Source: Gymnopus androsaceus JB14 (Eukaryota; Basidiomycota; Agaricomycetes; Agaricales; Omphalotaceae). From it: 64,000 nt of DNA. Location: assembly GCA_009733575.1 (NCBI GenBank), contig ML769435.1:56589-120588 (forward strand), written 5' to 3'. Positions 34,200 to 45,799 of this stretch are shown here, piece by piece. The notes under the pieces are model-generated. The model did no database searches, was not told the origin of the DNA, and saw nothing but the letters and a program-made list of their open reading frames with translations. A program made the position numbers and the translations under genes. Numbering within the stretch: the stretch's first letter is position 1; each line of letters begins with the position of its first letter.

Positions 34200-37060
34200 A
34201 TACATCTATCATACTTCCCACCGCAGCTGTCAGTCAAGGCTGTCAAGCTCGTTTGCCCATTTTCTTCCTTCGCTTCTTCATCCCTTCATCACCAGAAACA
34301 TTGTTATTATTTGTCCACTCCCAATCTTTATCACGGACTCTGGAACTCAATGTCCGGACCCACTTACCATGCCCAAGCATCTGTCCTTCTTCCTTCTCTT
34401 TGACCTCCATCACCACTGGCACTTCTGCATCGGGATCCTCAGCCTCTGCAAGTCACATAAGGGAACCATCTTCCTGCTCAACTACCCCTGCAATTGTCTC
34501 TTTTCCCTCCAACAACACATGCTCGATGACTGCTCCAAGTGGAATGTCACATGAATCATCAAAATTGCCTGTATCCATGAATGTCAGTTCTACAGTCTCG
34601 TCTTCCGCTTCTTGAGTTGAATCATCCTTTGTTGTAGTGATCTTCAAAGGTGCCGGCACCTTCTTATGGTGCTTGGTAACTGGGTCAGGAGCAGTATCAT
34701 TGAGCACAAGCTTTTGGTGCAATGAAGGGTGAGTTGTTTTTAGCATGGATAATGCACAAATTGTTGATGCCTTTGTCAGGGACTCCTGGGAGAGATTGTA
34801 GTTGGTGGTGCAGCATAACTGGAATTCCTATAGAGATAGTGAGATACTAGCTTATACGGTTTGATTCCTCTTACCTTTTTTATTAATTCCGGCTTATTTA
34901 TATCATGGTATGCCTTGACTAGCCATCCAAGGGAACGGTTTCAGAGCGTTTTTATGGTGACATCAAGACGAACTTCTTTCGCCTTTGGATCAGCAAGCTG
35001 TGCTGTTACCTCCTCTATGATATCACTGTGTGCAGATCGCTTGATTGACTGTTTTAGGACACGCTGGATCCCAATGTCAAGAGGCTGGAAGATACACGTG
35101 CAGTTCCCAGGTACAAAGATAATGATTATCTTTGGGTGAGTCGTCTCCATCCATGAAAGGAATTCCTTTGATTTATGAACTGACCAACAGTCAATTTTCC
35201 AGATTGAGAACTGGTTATCCAGGTCCTCAATTTCCAACTTGTCCTTTTTACGTGCAAAGTAGGGTGCAATAATCTCATTCACAAGAGATTTCATTGTCGC
35301 CATAGTGGACCAGTATGTGTTGCTTTTAGAAGGTTCGAGCTGGAACCCTAATCTCTGGGCTTCATTGTAGAATGGTGATTCACAGTTTGGGCAAGAAGCA
35401 GGTGTAGCACCCTGGTAGATGGCCTGAAATGGAAGAAGCTTGCCACTGGCAGAGATGGATGGAACCAAGGTGAAAACTTGCTTTTTGTCAATACCAACAG
35501 CAGGTACCTGACGATCTCCCTTTTGGTTCCAGGTTGCTTTTGTCCCTTGTTGGTAGATGGTTTGCGTTTGGTCAGTGTTTACACGCAATGCTGCAGGGAT
35601 GTCATAGGTGTGGATGCAGTATGCTTCTCATAACGCAGCCTCTGTTAATATCTCATGGACATTTTCAGGAAGCTTCTGAGCTGCGCAAGTAGTTGCATGA
35701 AAGCTCCAATCCAAGTTGTTGATGATGTATTTTCAAACAAATGATTTGGAGCAACAAAATTTGGTGCCATCGGTCAAGAGCTTCTTGAAGAGATGAGGTG
35801 CGTGCTTCTGAATAATGCCGACCATGATTCTGCGGATAGTTAACGAGTTTAAAACTGCACTGCTTTCTTGAATCCCTGTCAGCTGGCTTTTTATCATCTT
35901 GCACACTTCTGGAACGGAATCCTAACATTTTGTATGTTAGTTTAAATATGCAATATTCATTCTTAATACTCACAAGAATGCTGCAACATGTTGTTTGTCC
36001 CCCAGGTGCGTTTCCGTGTTTCACATCCTCAAGAACACTATCCTTCCACTTGAAGACGCCTCTCGACTTTGCTTCCTGATCAATCTAGCAACCAAGCACC
36101 TGTTGAGTGAGTGTTTTAAATGCCTGAGGGTTGGTCTTTTGGGCAATGTCTACGATTTCCTTGGGGCTCCATGTTAGAACTGTGCTTGTTTGCAACCTAT
36201 GGCACTATAGTTGGTACTATAGTGATCCAATAATAATATATATTGAAAGTCTATTAATGAATAGACATTGACAAGGGTGTATTGCCATGGGCAGACCAAT
36301 TGTTAGGCAGCCTATAGGTGCTGAGTATGCACTATGAGTAAATGGATTTAGTAATAAATATGTTGGGCAATCAAGGCCTTGATTGCTGTAAACAAGATTG
36401 ATGGGAACAATCTATTGTATTGAGATGGACATCAAAGTGTTGATTCAGAATGTTATGGACATTGTACAGGTCATTGGAGTCAGAAAAGAGACATAAGAAA
36501 GACAAGAGACAAGAGACAAGTAGGTGGGTTGGCAAAATAACAGAACTGGGGTCTGTGAGCAAAGTTTGGGGGCTTTTATAGTAAAAGCCCATACTAAAAA
36601 GGAAATATCAAATGGTTACCATTGAAATGGTAACAGTAGAATAGCAACAGTTGCAGTTCTGGAATGTTCTATATCCATAGCAACAGTAAGAAAAGGAAAT
36701 ATTAAATGGTTACTGTTGAAATAGCAACAGTAGGGTGGCAACAGTAACAATTCTAGAGTATTCTATATCCATAGCAATGATAGGTATGTAAGTAAGTAAA
36801 AAGTGGGTCAGGTCGTAACACTCCATGGCCTTGCTGCTCATTTTGCTGCAGCATTGATTTGTATTCAATAAATAGGTTGCATCCAGTTCATTTGTTGAGC
36901 TGGCTCATGAACCTTGGTTGGCTTTCTCCCACCCGTGTGGATATCCCGCTTTGCTCTCTTTATGTCCTGCTTGAGCTCACAGCGAGGACGCGATGCTTCA
37001 GCTAGATTTGGGCCGTTACTACCTTCCACATCAAACTCTTGGAGCTTTTGCTTCTAGATA
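34200..37060 (-). pseudogene. Pogo-like DDE transposase, broken
   Basis: DDE_1-type transposase, the enzyme that would cut and move the surrounding element. Read 5' to 3' on the minus strand: linker with ASRPRCELKQDIKRA and GGRKPTKV; a helix-turn-helix-like DNA-binding region (SPKEIVDIAQKTNPQAF, LEDVKHGNAPGG); RPFF-like segments with many stops near 35665-35960; then the long open core 34941-35588 with the three catalytic Asp motifs NTDQT, KIDCWSVHKS and FQPLDIGIQ; then an acidic C-terminus (34200-34750) ending in KKRRKKMGK. A solo LTR (36172-36820) splits the DNA-binding region. Stops lie at several points upstream of the core. The triad itself is intact. Confidence 0.85.
36172..36820 (-). 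mobile_element. Solo LTR, probably Ty3/gypsy, inside the transposase
   Basis: 649 bp with palindromic ends TGTTAGAACTG ... GGTCGTAACA and a 5-bp target duplication CTCCA (36167-36171 and 36821-36825). A TATAAAAGCC box on the minus strand (near 36582) followed by a CTTGTCTCTTGTCTCTTGTC tract sets the orientation. Excision restores the transposase reading across Ser-Pro-Lys-Glu-Ile. Confidence 0.92.
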
Positions 37061-37076
37061 ACAGGACAGGTATGAG

Positions 37077-38872
37077 TCAAGGTCCATTTGAATAATTACT
37101 CTCACTGACTTTTCCTTGCTCACTTGTCTCCCCTGCTTCTTTTTTCTTTGCTTTTCTATGATCACGAAAGGCCTGTTGCCGAGCTTTGGCCTTTTCCCTT
37201 GTATTGAGAAGCTTCTTGCGCTTTTCCTTTTCCGCTCTCTCGAAGTTCATCTCCTGCTTGATTTTCAACTCCTCAAATTCATGCTTATCTGCCTCTGCCT
37301 TCTCTTCTGCCGTCACTTTCACAAAGAAAGCATTCAGAGTATGACAGCCTTTATTGGTGGGTTGTGCAGGAACATCTTCCGCTGACTTTGGATCAGCAAC
37401 AAGCATGTTGGGAAGAGGTGAAATATGTTTCAGTGAAGGTGGTGGAGAATGGGGTGACATTTGCAATGATGGGGCAAGCTGGAAGGTAAATCCTGATTCT
37501 GAATCATATTCCTTTGACATATCAACTAATGAGCTTGGTTTAACATTGCAGTCTCCATCTTCCACTTCTGACTCGGAGCCACCTGAGTCCTCCAATACTG
37601 ATGCTACAGCATCTTTAGAACCCTAGAAAATTGTAAGCAGGTATGTCAATCCATTTAGAGAACTTGACTCACCATCTCCTTCATCTGACAAATAATTTTA
37701 GACATGGTCTGCAGTCGCATACTGGCAATCTGGCTTGACCTGACAATTTTGACCGATCCAGGATGGACTGGGTGCTCAACCGCATTGATGGCACATGGCC
37801 CACATGAGTTGTTATTGTTCTGCGAACAAATAGCAATGACCTCCATTGTGAACCTTGCGAAGGTATGTTGACTTTTCCACTGTTCCAGTGCTTTCGATAA
37901 TTTTGGTGGCATCACAGGAGCCTTCTTTCCACAAAGTGAATCAGTGTGCAGGAACTGACAGCCTTTTCCATCAACAGTGATTGGAATCCAATGATCAAGG
38001 CCAACCGTCTTGCCCTTCCGAGCTGGGAGTTTCCCCAGGTGAGCTATTGAAACCAATGTCTTCCTGCCCTCGAAAATCTCTTGTGCAATAGATCCTAACC
38101 ATTCGCATTCCCAGTACTCCTCGGTTTTTTCTTCACTGCCAAACAGGTCCACAACCTTCTGGATAACATCTGTGTTCTGTACAAGGAACTTTTCAGCAAG
38201 TTTCCGACTGTCCTCAACCTTTGCTCACAACACCTCCAGTGCGTTATCAATACTTGTGCTATCCAGCCAGTTCTTACCAAGGACACGCCAAAGACTATGG
38301 ACAGGAAGTGAATCGGCAAACCCATGTTTTGGCAAAACCCAGGAGATGCTGCTGAGCATGTGCAAGGTCTGCTCTGCTTCAAAGCGTAGATTTTTGTTAG
38401 ACCGCTGATGTCATAGTTCGTTTATCCAGTCCAAGTTACGCAACCATGGCCGACAAACTTTGTGATAAGTCATGAGGACCACAGCCCAATATGAGACCAC
38501 CCATAAGGGGAACAGAGTCTCCTCATTGGGCAAGTGTGCATAAAAAACGGACTCTGCTCCATTCATCCAGTGCTCTTGAGAGAGGGCAGCAAGTTTCTGG
38601 ATAGTTTTGGTGTTTGGTAGAGGTAATATATGAAGTTTATGGAGAAGGTCAGGGGTGGACTTGAGTGGCAGATTGTTTGAGAAGAAACTGCTATAGTCTG
38701 GGGAGTCGGAACGTGAAGATGTGATTTGCGGGAATTCAAACTGGAGTGTCTCCCATAGTATTGAATTGCAATGGTTGGGGAAGAGCATACTCTTGGCATT
38801 CTGGGGAATACAGAAGAATAATTTTGCATGTTTTTGTTCGACTTTTGTGGCATTGGACCATGTAGGTGTAGC
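37077..38872 (-). pseudogene. Ulp1-type (C48) cysteine protease with coiled-coil tail, broken
   Basis: SUMO-protease fold member carried by the transposon. The reading starts MATPTWSNATKVEQKHAK (38872). The catalytic region is at 37655-38152: His in GLDHWIPI, Asp in FLHTDSL, Gln in CSQNN and Cys in NNSCGPCAINAVEH, all four present. A low-complexity linker follows and then a strongly charged coiled coil (KQEMNFERAEKEKRKKLL, KARQQAFRDHRKAKKK) ending at 37077, shortly before the transposase linker. In-frame TGA codons at 38411-38413 and near 38228 break it. In related Agaricomycete genes the protease, coiled coil and DDE transposase are often one polypeptide; a splice near 37046 would join them here too (inference). 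Confidence 0.82.
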
Positions 38873-39294
38873 CATAATTAAATAGATTTAGTTTCAAAAC
38901 CATCTAAGGAAGCAAGGAGAAGAAAAAAAACAATGCGGGCGCCGGCAGTGGGAACTTATGATCCGATGGGTAACACATCACAAAGCTGTCAGAACTAAAA
39001 ATTTGGGAACTATCACCGTAATGCGTAACATACCGGGAACCTATGGTCATATCAATACAGTAGATTATAGATACCTTGCACCTCAATAGTTGGGGATGTA
39101 TTGATAACTTTAGAGAATTCTAATCCACTTCCCTGTTCTAGAAAAGCAGATGTACTTGTTTCAATCAAGAGCATTTCCCTTGTATCTCTGATTGTTACAC
39201 TTGAAGTGCACCAAAAAGGTCAGTGGTTCAATTGGTGCTGTGCTATGCATTTTACTTCAAGCTGTTTATTTTTTCTTCATGGAACTTCCATATA

Positions 39295-39403
39295 CAGTGG
39301 CTGCAAAAATTGATGTCACCCCCCCCCCCTCCCCAATTTAGTAGCCTATTCAGTAGGCCATTCAGTAGGTCACATGGGGTGACATCCATTTCCGCAGCCA
39401 CTG
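39295..39403. mobile_element. Tc1/mariner-type MITE, 109 bp
   Basis: Ends CAGTGGCTGCAAAAATTGAT / inverse CAGTGGCTGCGGAAATGGAT, then GTCACCCC. TA at 39293-39294 on the left; the right TA was displaced to 39886-39887 by the hAT MITE inserted at its last base. A 10-bp C run lies inside. Confidence 0.88.
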
Positions 39404-39877
39404 TAGTCATGGGCAAGAATCATGACTCTATCTGACTCTTGACTCTTTGCTAGGATACTCTCACTCCAAAACCCATGATCTTAACTCTAGCCATGAGTAG
39501 AATCACCTAAGCACAAGTGACTCTAGGATAGGATCACCTAGAGTCAAGAGTCAAATCAATCCAAGGATACTCTAGAGTGAACATTGAATAACCCAATAAG
39601 TGTTGTATTAGATATATTAAATACTAGTATACAACCCTCAGCAGTAGCAATATTGATGTTTCAGACACATTTCACTCACAATATATCATATACAGCACAT
39701 AGCAAGTATTTAAGAGTATCCTTGCTAGAGTATCCTAGGTCCCAAACCAGGTGATTCTAACTCTACTCCGGAGTAGAGTCATGATCCTTTTTTTTGTAGT
39801 ATGACTCTATCCTAGAATCATTTTCAAGGATCATGACTAGAGTATCCTTGATGATTCATGATTCTTGCCCATGACTA
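39404..39877. mobile_element. hAT-type MITE, 474 bp, nested at the end of the mariner MITE
   Basis: Ends TAGTCATGGGCAAGAATCAT in inverted orientation; 8-bp target duplication AGCCACTG (39396-39403 and 39878-39885), which is the terminal sequence of the mariner MITE. The interior repeats variants of CTAGAGTATCCT and GACTCTA many times. No gene. Confidence 0.9.
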
Positions 39878-39987
39878 AGCCACTGTAGTAGGGACAATCT
39901 CATGATACTCTTTTTATCAAGAAAATGCAGTATAAGTATGGATACAAAACATGACTGGACTCCATCGCCAGATAGATACAAAAAAAA

Positions 39988-41990
39988 TTAGTACCTCCCC
40001 AACCACGTACCCAGTACAAGCCGCTTGGTCAAGATCATAAACAGCGATGCCATAATTGTCATCGTACCCGCATAAAATCCCACCCCTTCAAACCCACCGC
40101 TAACCTTAAAAATCGCTCCACTAATCGGCGGTCCACAAAGCGCCCCAACAGCAGCAATGCAAAGAAACATCCCTACCCGACGTCCAATGTCCACAGTATC
40201 GCCAAGCATGAACACGGGGACGATGAATCCAGAGACGTATGCCCCACTGAGGAATCTGCAACACAAAGCTCATGTGCAATATGTTTGAGAATAGTCACGC
40301 AACATACCCATATACAGCAGCAATCGCCACGAATCCTTTTTCTGATCTAGCAAAAGGCCACGCATATGTGGCCAGACCGGTAAAAACTGTCATTGGAGCT
40401 ATAATGGTGATTGCTCCTGTATCCGGGTCAAGCCATGTCGAGAACATATGGAAGAAAGAAGGTACATACCATATCGATCTGACATATAGCCTCCACTAAT
40501 CCTCCCGACCCCGGATCCCGCATTCGCAATGGATACTAGGTAGAAAGACATATCCGGAGATATCCCCGCTGACACGGCAGAGATGTCGATGTACGTTAAC
40601 ACTTGGAACGTGAAATCATCAGCGTCATGGATACACGAACAAGAAAGCAGTTGTGGTCGTTGGTCAAACCAAAGTTAAATAAAACTTACCTGTATAGATT
40701 CCCATGAACGCAAACAGCGTTGTCAAACCATATGCAGCGAAGGGTGGTTTCTTGAACGATGCAAAGTCAAGTATTCCACCGGAATGAGCCTTAGGTGGGA
40801 GACGTGTTGCGAGAGTAAGGTTCGGTATGACAAGACTACAAAAGAGCAAGAGCGCAACAATGCGCATGGTCCATGGAAATCTGCAGCACAAATAAGTGAA
40901 GGGATGTCTGAGAAACATGCACGGAATTGACTACTAGAGGAGTAGACCAACCCAACTTTCGGAATCAGCTTCCGCACTGCAATAGGGAAGATGATTCCAC
41001 CGATCGAAGACCCAATTGCCATGAAGGCCGTTGCTGTCCCTCGCTTTTGCTTGAACCAATGTGGAATAATGCTGATCGCGGGTCCGACAATCATACCACA
41101 GGCAAGCTAGACCAAAATTAGATAAGGACAGAGGGTAAATAAACAGATATGAGGATTCACCCCGACGACAATTCCTTGACAGAGTAAAAAGTGCCAATAT
41201 TTTGTACACTGCCCAACTAACACCGTCGTACCAACGAGAAACACACTGGAGATGAAAAACGGTATCTTTAGAATGCCTTTGTCCAAGAGACGGCCAGCCA
41301 AAACTGTTGGCATCAAGCCTAAAGCGCTCTGTGCGATGATTAGGCGTAGATCATTAAATGACGCAGAAAATGTAATAAACCTGGGTCGAACCAATCCAAG
41401 CACTAATGTAGTGTAGATTCAGATGATGGGGCACTATCAGAGAGCCATCGAAAACATACATTTCGGATGCAGTATTGTCCTTGAGAAGGACTTGCTGATA
41501 GTAAGATTGAAAAACCTGAATGAAAGGTTATTGACATCCGGATACGATGCGTGATACGACGTACACCCCACGAATAAATATACCCAAAACTTCGGTGTAA
41601 AATTAAAATGTCGAAGTGAGGGCTAAGTAACGCTGAAGCTTACGACGAAATTACCGCAAACATGGCCTGCATAATTAAGCGTCAGTAAAAGGAAACGCGT
41701 GGAGTGCAGTATACACGCACTCCAAGCACTACAAGCCATGCACTTAAGCCTCCGTCTGGTACCTCCGCCATCGTTATCGCAGGAAGCTTATTCGAGGATG
41801 TATTACTCTCGTTCGAGGAAGAAAAAACTTCTGCTGGAAAAACTTCATTCTCGTGAACAAGCACATCGCTCTTTTCTACACATCTCTTATTATTACTATT
41901 CTCCGACTTCATGTTGTTCATTTCTACATCTTCGCCGTTGTCATGTAAGGCCGTTCGAGTTCGGGGTTGGTTTTGAGCATGCGAAGGCAT
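39988..41990 (-). CDS. MFS transporter, monocarboxylate permease-like
   Basis: Twelve-helix secondary transporter of the fungal monocarboxylate (MCT-like) group, in the plasma or an internal membrane; the substrate cannot be told from sequence. The start I favour is the Met of MPSHAQNQ at 41990. A ~70-residue Ser/Asn-rich cytosolic N-terminus leads to PDGGLSAWLVVLG, the group's conserved entry into helix 1. After small exons (AMFAVIS; VFQSYYQQVLLKDNTASE; IAWIGSTQ) come ALGLMPTVLAGRLLDKG, the exon with MIVGPAISIIPHWFKQKRG and AFMAIGSSIGGIIFPIA, then FPWTMRIVALLLF, KKPPFAAYGLTTLFAFMGIY, SFYLVSIANAGSGVGRISGG with YMSDRYG, and finally LGDTVDIGRRVGMFLCIAAV, GPPISGAIF to a stop at 39988. Introns are short GT...AG. 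The join around 41560-41660 is uncertain. Looks functional. Confidence 0.82.
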
Positions 41991-42897
41991 GAGTCCAGGG
42001 AAGATGATGGAGGTCAGAGTCAATGGATGAAGAGCGGACTGGGATGCGGACTGGGATGTGGAGCCTACATATAGGGCCACCGAATGGTGTTTCAGGTGCT
42101 TCTATCAAGATTGCGCACATTAACGGTCTCAAAGCACGTTACTTCGACCGAAATTACTGAAGGGAATCGCGCTTTTGCCCAATGAGCAATAGATTTGAGC
42201 CGAATTACTTAGCTTGAGTTAGACGATGGCGTACTGAGGGTGTATGATGGTGGCAGGCAATTGAGTTCGGTTTTCATGGCGTTATTCGGGTCGGGTTGCA
42301 CCACGATTATTGAAGAGGCGAGTGAAACTGAAAGCAAACTGAAAGAACGAACCAGTAATTTTTGACGCCGGGACACGGGCCGAAGGCGCTTGCTCTTCTT
42401 TCTTCTTTCTTTCACTATATCCAAGTCGTTCAACAGGATACTACTTTTTGAATTTATGATTATGACACGGCATGGCCTCTCTACCTGCCTCATGCTGAAT
42501 GGGTGGATTGGTCCCAAGCAGACTTTTTTTGGTGGAGCTTTGTGGAACTCAATCAAGTGCAGTTATAACGCTTCGCTGACGGACATCCACAATGATTCCA
42601 TATGTGTAAACTCGACTGCTATTACAGGTTATGTGATGGATTTTAATTTCGAACAGCAATAGCTTGTCTTTCTCAAACGCTTGGACGCTGATTATGTTAA
42701 TAGTAATTGGGCTACTGAATCGACCAAAACAACATGGAGGATATTATATGAGTGTACATATTACACACTCGTACAACTTGGCCACTACTATACATTCGAA
42801 ACTTCCAATTCTGAATTCTTACTGTCATGCTCGACCGTGCTCTGTGCCTCGATTGGCTGTCCAAGTCTGCGATCCCTGAGTACTAGTCAGTACCATT
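41991..42897. other. Intergenic, nothing recognised
   Basis: Promoter side of the transporter and 3' flank of the oxygenase. Frames here lack motifs. Confidence 0.4.
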
Positions 42898-44193
42898 TCA
42901 AACTTCTACATGATCAAGCCCACTAACCTTATAGTTTTTAGTCAGATAGTTCTTTTGCCTCCTAGTGAACCACTCGGAGGAAGTGACCCCCGGGCTGAGG
43001 CTCTTTTGCTTCTCTGGGCTAAGTTTATCGAAAGCTTCTGAAATCAATGAGCTTTCTCCAAGCAATGGGAGGAGAAGAACCGAGTCTCCGGGTCTGGTAA
43101 AGTATACTTGCGACCAGCGTACGTGGGCGGATTGAGGACCAGGAGGGGGTCTATGGGAGGTGTAAACAGTCATCAGAACACGGGTGTCGGGAGTTAAAAG
43201 TAAGTTTGCACGCACACGACACGATGTATGTTGGAGTTGAGCAATCCTCCACTGAACATGGCGAGCGTGTCACCGACATTGCAAATCATATGTCCTGGCA
43301 CAGGCTGTCCGAAGCAAAAGCAATAATCAGCAATTGTAGGGGTAGGTCATTGGACAATGCATCGACGCACCCTGACATAACACCATTCTGTAGTACCGGG
43401 TGGGAGAACCTGCAGCCCACCGAGGTTATTCACCAAGAGACTCAAAGTTCCGAAGTCTGTATGCCCTCCGACGGCTAGCTGGCCGGGTGCTAAATTTGCG
43501 GGGGCTTTGAGCGTTCGGGCCTCGCTTTCACTAAATTCGTCGGGGCTGTGAAGCTTAGCCAGTGCCCCTTTTGGCAATCCAAGTTTGTCGTTAAATATTT
43601 CCAGCATAGTGTCACTAATGTGAACACACTTTTTCACAAACGGAGTGATAGCGGGATGCATGAGTTGGTGGATGACCTCATGATATTCTCGGCGAGAGAT
43701 CCTAGGGTATGAAAGGGCATCGTCTTTAGAGACATTGATACCCTCGATGGGATCAGTGGTACCAGCAGCATCGACAATGTAATGGCCGGGAGCTTTATAT
43801 CTACGTGAAACGGACCCAATGGTGAGTACCGATCAGTCGTTACTCCTGCAATGCGCAACTCACCCAAAGGAAGCCCCTTCGTCTCCCTGACTGCACTTTA
43901 TTTTCTCGTCCATAGGCAAATTGAAGAGGGCCTCGCCCATTCCCCACATTGCAACGAAATCCTGTTCAGCGCCATGGTTCTTCAAGCTACGTAATATTTG
44001 TAAGCCTTTGTGACACGGAATGAGGCTCAAGCACTGTTACGCACTACCAGAAGCCCAACGTCGTTCCAGCTTCCCAGAGCCGTTCTATCTCATTCCTGTC
44101 TCCAGCTTTCAACAGCTGAAAGTCGATAACAAGCAATGGGTGTGCTTCCAAGCTAGATGGCCACTCGGGAAGGTTCGAGACTGGAACTGGCAT
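42898..44193 (-). CDS. 2-oxoglutarate/Fe(II)-dependent oxygenase, isopenicillin N synthase-like
   Basis: Non-haem iron oxygenase of the IPNS-like family, which couples 2-oxoglutarate oxidation to hydroxylation or related reactions; substrate unknown. Start chosen at MPVPVSNLPEW (44193) because homologues begin close to the conserved HPLLVIDF; an in-frame ATG at 44256 is the alternative. Exons: HPLLVIDFQLLKAGDRNEIE; LKNHGAEQDFVAMWGMGEAL; the exon KAPGHYIVDAAGTTDPIEG to GGLQVLPPG with the first two iron ligands in GGHTDFGTLSLLV; PVPGHMICNVGDTLAMFSGG with the third ligand in NIHRVV; and the last exon PPPGPQSAHVRW, VYFTRPGDSVLLLP to a stop at 42898. The N-terminal DIOX_N and C-terminal barrel are both complete. 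Same strand as, and upstream of, the transporter; a functional link is possible but unproven. Confidence 0.88.
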
Positions 44194-45155
44194 GATTACG
44201 GTGAGTGCGGGTCTAGCGTTTGGTAAACGGGCGTAGGAAGGAAGGAGGTGATTCAATAGAGCCTATTACAGTAAAGGTTGAAAGCGGTATCTATTTGTAC
44301 CATTAGGCAGAACGGAAAGCTTTTTACGTTTCCCCGAACTTTGAGCAGGCACTGGCCGCTCCAGATGAAGTGTTGCTGGGTACAGACACACTGTGATTGG
44401 GGATCAGTAACGATTGTTGTTCGACGTCGGACGCTTGCACTGCCACACTGCATCCAGGACGAGTGATTCTATTTTCTTTTGTCATTTTGTGTTGACAGGT
44501 TTCATAGCTACCCCAAGTTGGCCAGGCGACTGATTCCTTTTAGCCCCACCCTTATTGCTACAGAGCAGATCTTTATAGCCACCCAAAGCAACGCAAAATG
44601 TCAATATCTATTTTTCAGGAGCCAGGCTTTGACACTAGAATATGCGAACCTAGGTCCTAAAGAGCGTCCATAGCTCAGCACTTTTAGCTGTCAACATCGA
44701 CTCTTCAAATCTATTTTCGGGCCTACCAATGCTTACGACCGAGTTCTGGGCTCGCGCGGAGGGTGAAACTTCGTCGCTTCGCAATGTAGGTCAGTGTAAA
44801 ACACATGCAACATGCATCGTGCAACCACATTCATCCTATTGCATCAAAGTGGTTACGATCTTCATGGCGCAGCCTTTGTCCTTCCCGAAGCCAGGCCTTG
44901 GAGCTGTTCTAATAGAGGCGGAAGGGATACACACATCCGGCTTATAACATCTGTTCCGTTTTTTTAATGATCTGGGTACTTTAGGATGTGCCTCCCCGTA
45001 CAGTAACTGCGTACTGGCGACCTTACGAATGGAAAATGGCTCAAATTACAATCAAACCTGTTGAAGGGCCATTCGACTACCCAGTTAAGCAATGTCAGAA
45101 TCTGTACTTTTGTATACAGCAGAGACCATATACCGAGCTTGTCTGCGCTCATAAA
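44194..45155. other. Intergenic, nothing recognised
   Basis: Short frames on both strands without motifs. I see no tRNA or repeat. Confidence 0.4.
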
Positions 45156-45577
45156 TGAGGACCCCGGAATCTCCTATGGAACCTCCCTCGAAATAGCGTC
45201 ATTTAGGGCCAGATTTGAGCGAAATCCTTGTCCAAATATAGCGTCATTTGAGGCGAAAAAGTTTGGTCCTTGTCCGCCCATAGCGTCATTTGAGCCGGCG
45301 CATCAGCGCCGAACCGAAAATTTTGACCTTTGAGAATGGCGCCAAGATGAAGCGCTGGCATTCAGCTTCTAATACCTCTAATACGTATAAGTAAAGGAGA
45401 TATGTAGATGTACGTATAACTGGCTGGGCGATTTTTTGGAATTTTTTAAAAAATTTGGTGATTTTTTTCAATTCACGTGATGATCCTTGTCCGAAATAGC
45501 GTCATTTAGCCCGAAATCATAGCGTCATTTAGGGCCTCTGGCCGAGGGAGGTTCCATAGGAGATTCCGGGGTCCTCA
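45156..45577. mobile_element. MITE, 422 bp, with five internal ATAGCGTCATTT repeats
   Basis: 35-bp perfect terminal inverted repeats starting TGAGGACCCCGGAATCTCCT. The flanking TAAA (45152-45155 and 45578-45581) may be the target duplication. ATAGCGTCATTT occurs five times (near 45196, 45238, 45280, 45498 and 45521), in the same orientation. No coding capacity; superfamily not assignable. Confidence 0.85.
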
Positions 45578-45799
45578 TAAATGACTTGTGGTTTGATCTT
45601 CTTTGTCAGCACTGTGATTTACCTGGCTGCTACAACCGTTATAATTGCAGTTATCACAGAAGCCAGCACTTGTCTAACAATGTTTATGTGCAATGTACTA
45701 TGGAGAGTCTCCTGGTCGAATACATAACCAGATAGCACGCACTCCGCAGGATCAATTATAAAATGGCCGAAATTTATTCCAAAAAAGATGAAGTAAATG

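Larger units (their letters stand above)
34073..39060 (-). mobile_element. Pogo-like (Tc1/mariner superfamily) DNA transposon with Ulp1-type protease, 4,988 bp
   Basis: Bounded by TA on both sides (34071-34072 and 39061-39062). Terminal inverted repeats: CTGTATCGATACAACCGTAA at the left, and CTGTATTGATATGACCATAG as the reverse complement of the right end, continuing GTTCCC. Each end carries further copies of GTTCCC/GGGAAC inside the first ~130 bp, a likely set of transposase-binding sites. The coding strand is minus, with a Ulp1-type cysteine protease at the 5' side and a DDE transposase at the 3' side. Broken by in-frame stops and by a solo LTR, so not autonomous now. Confidence 0.85.
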
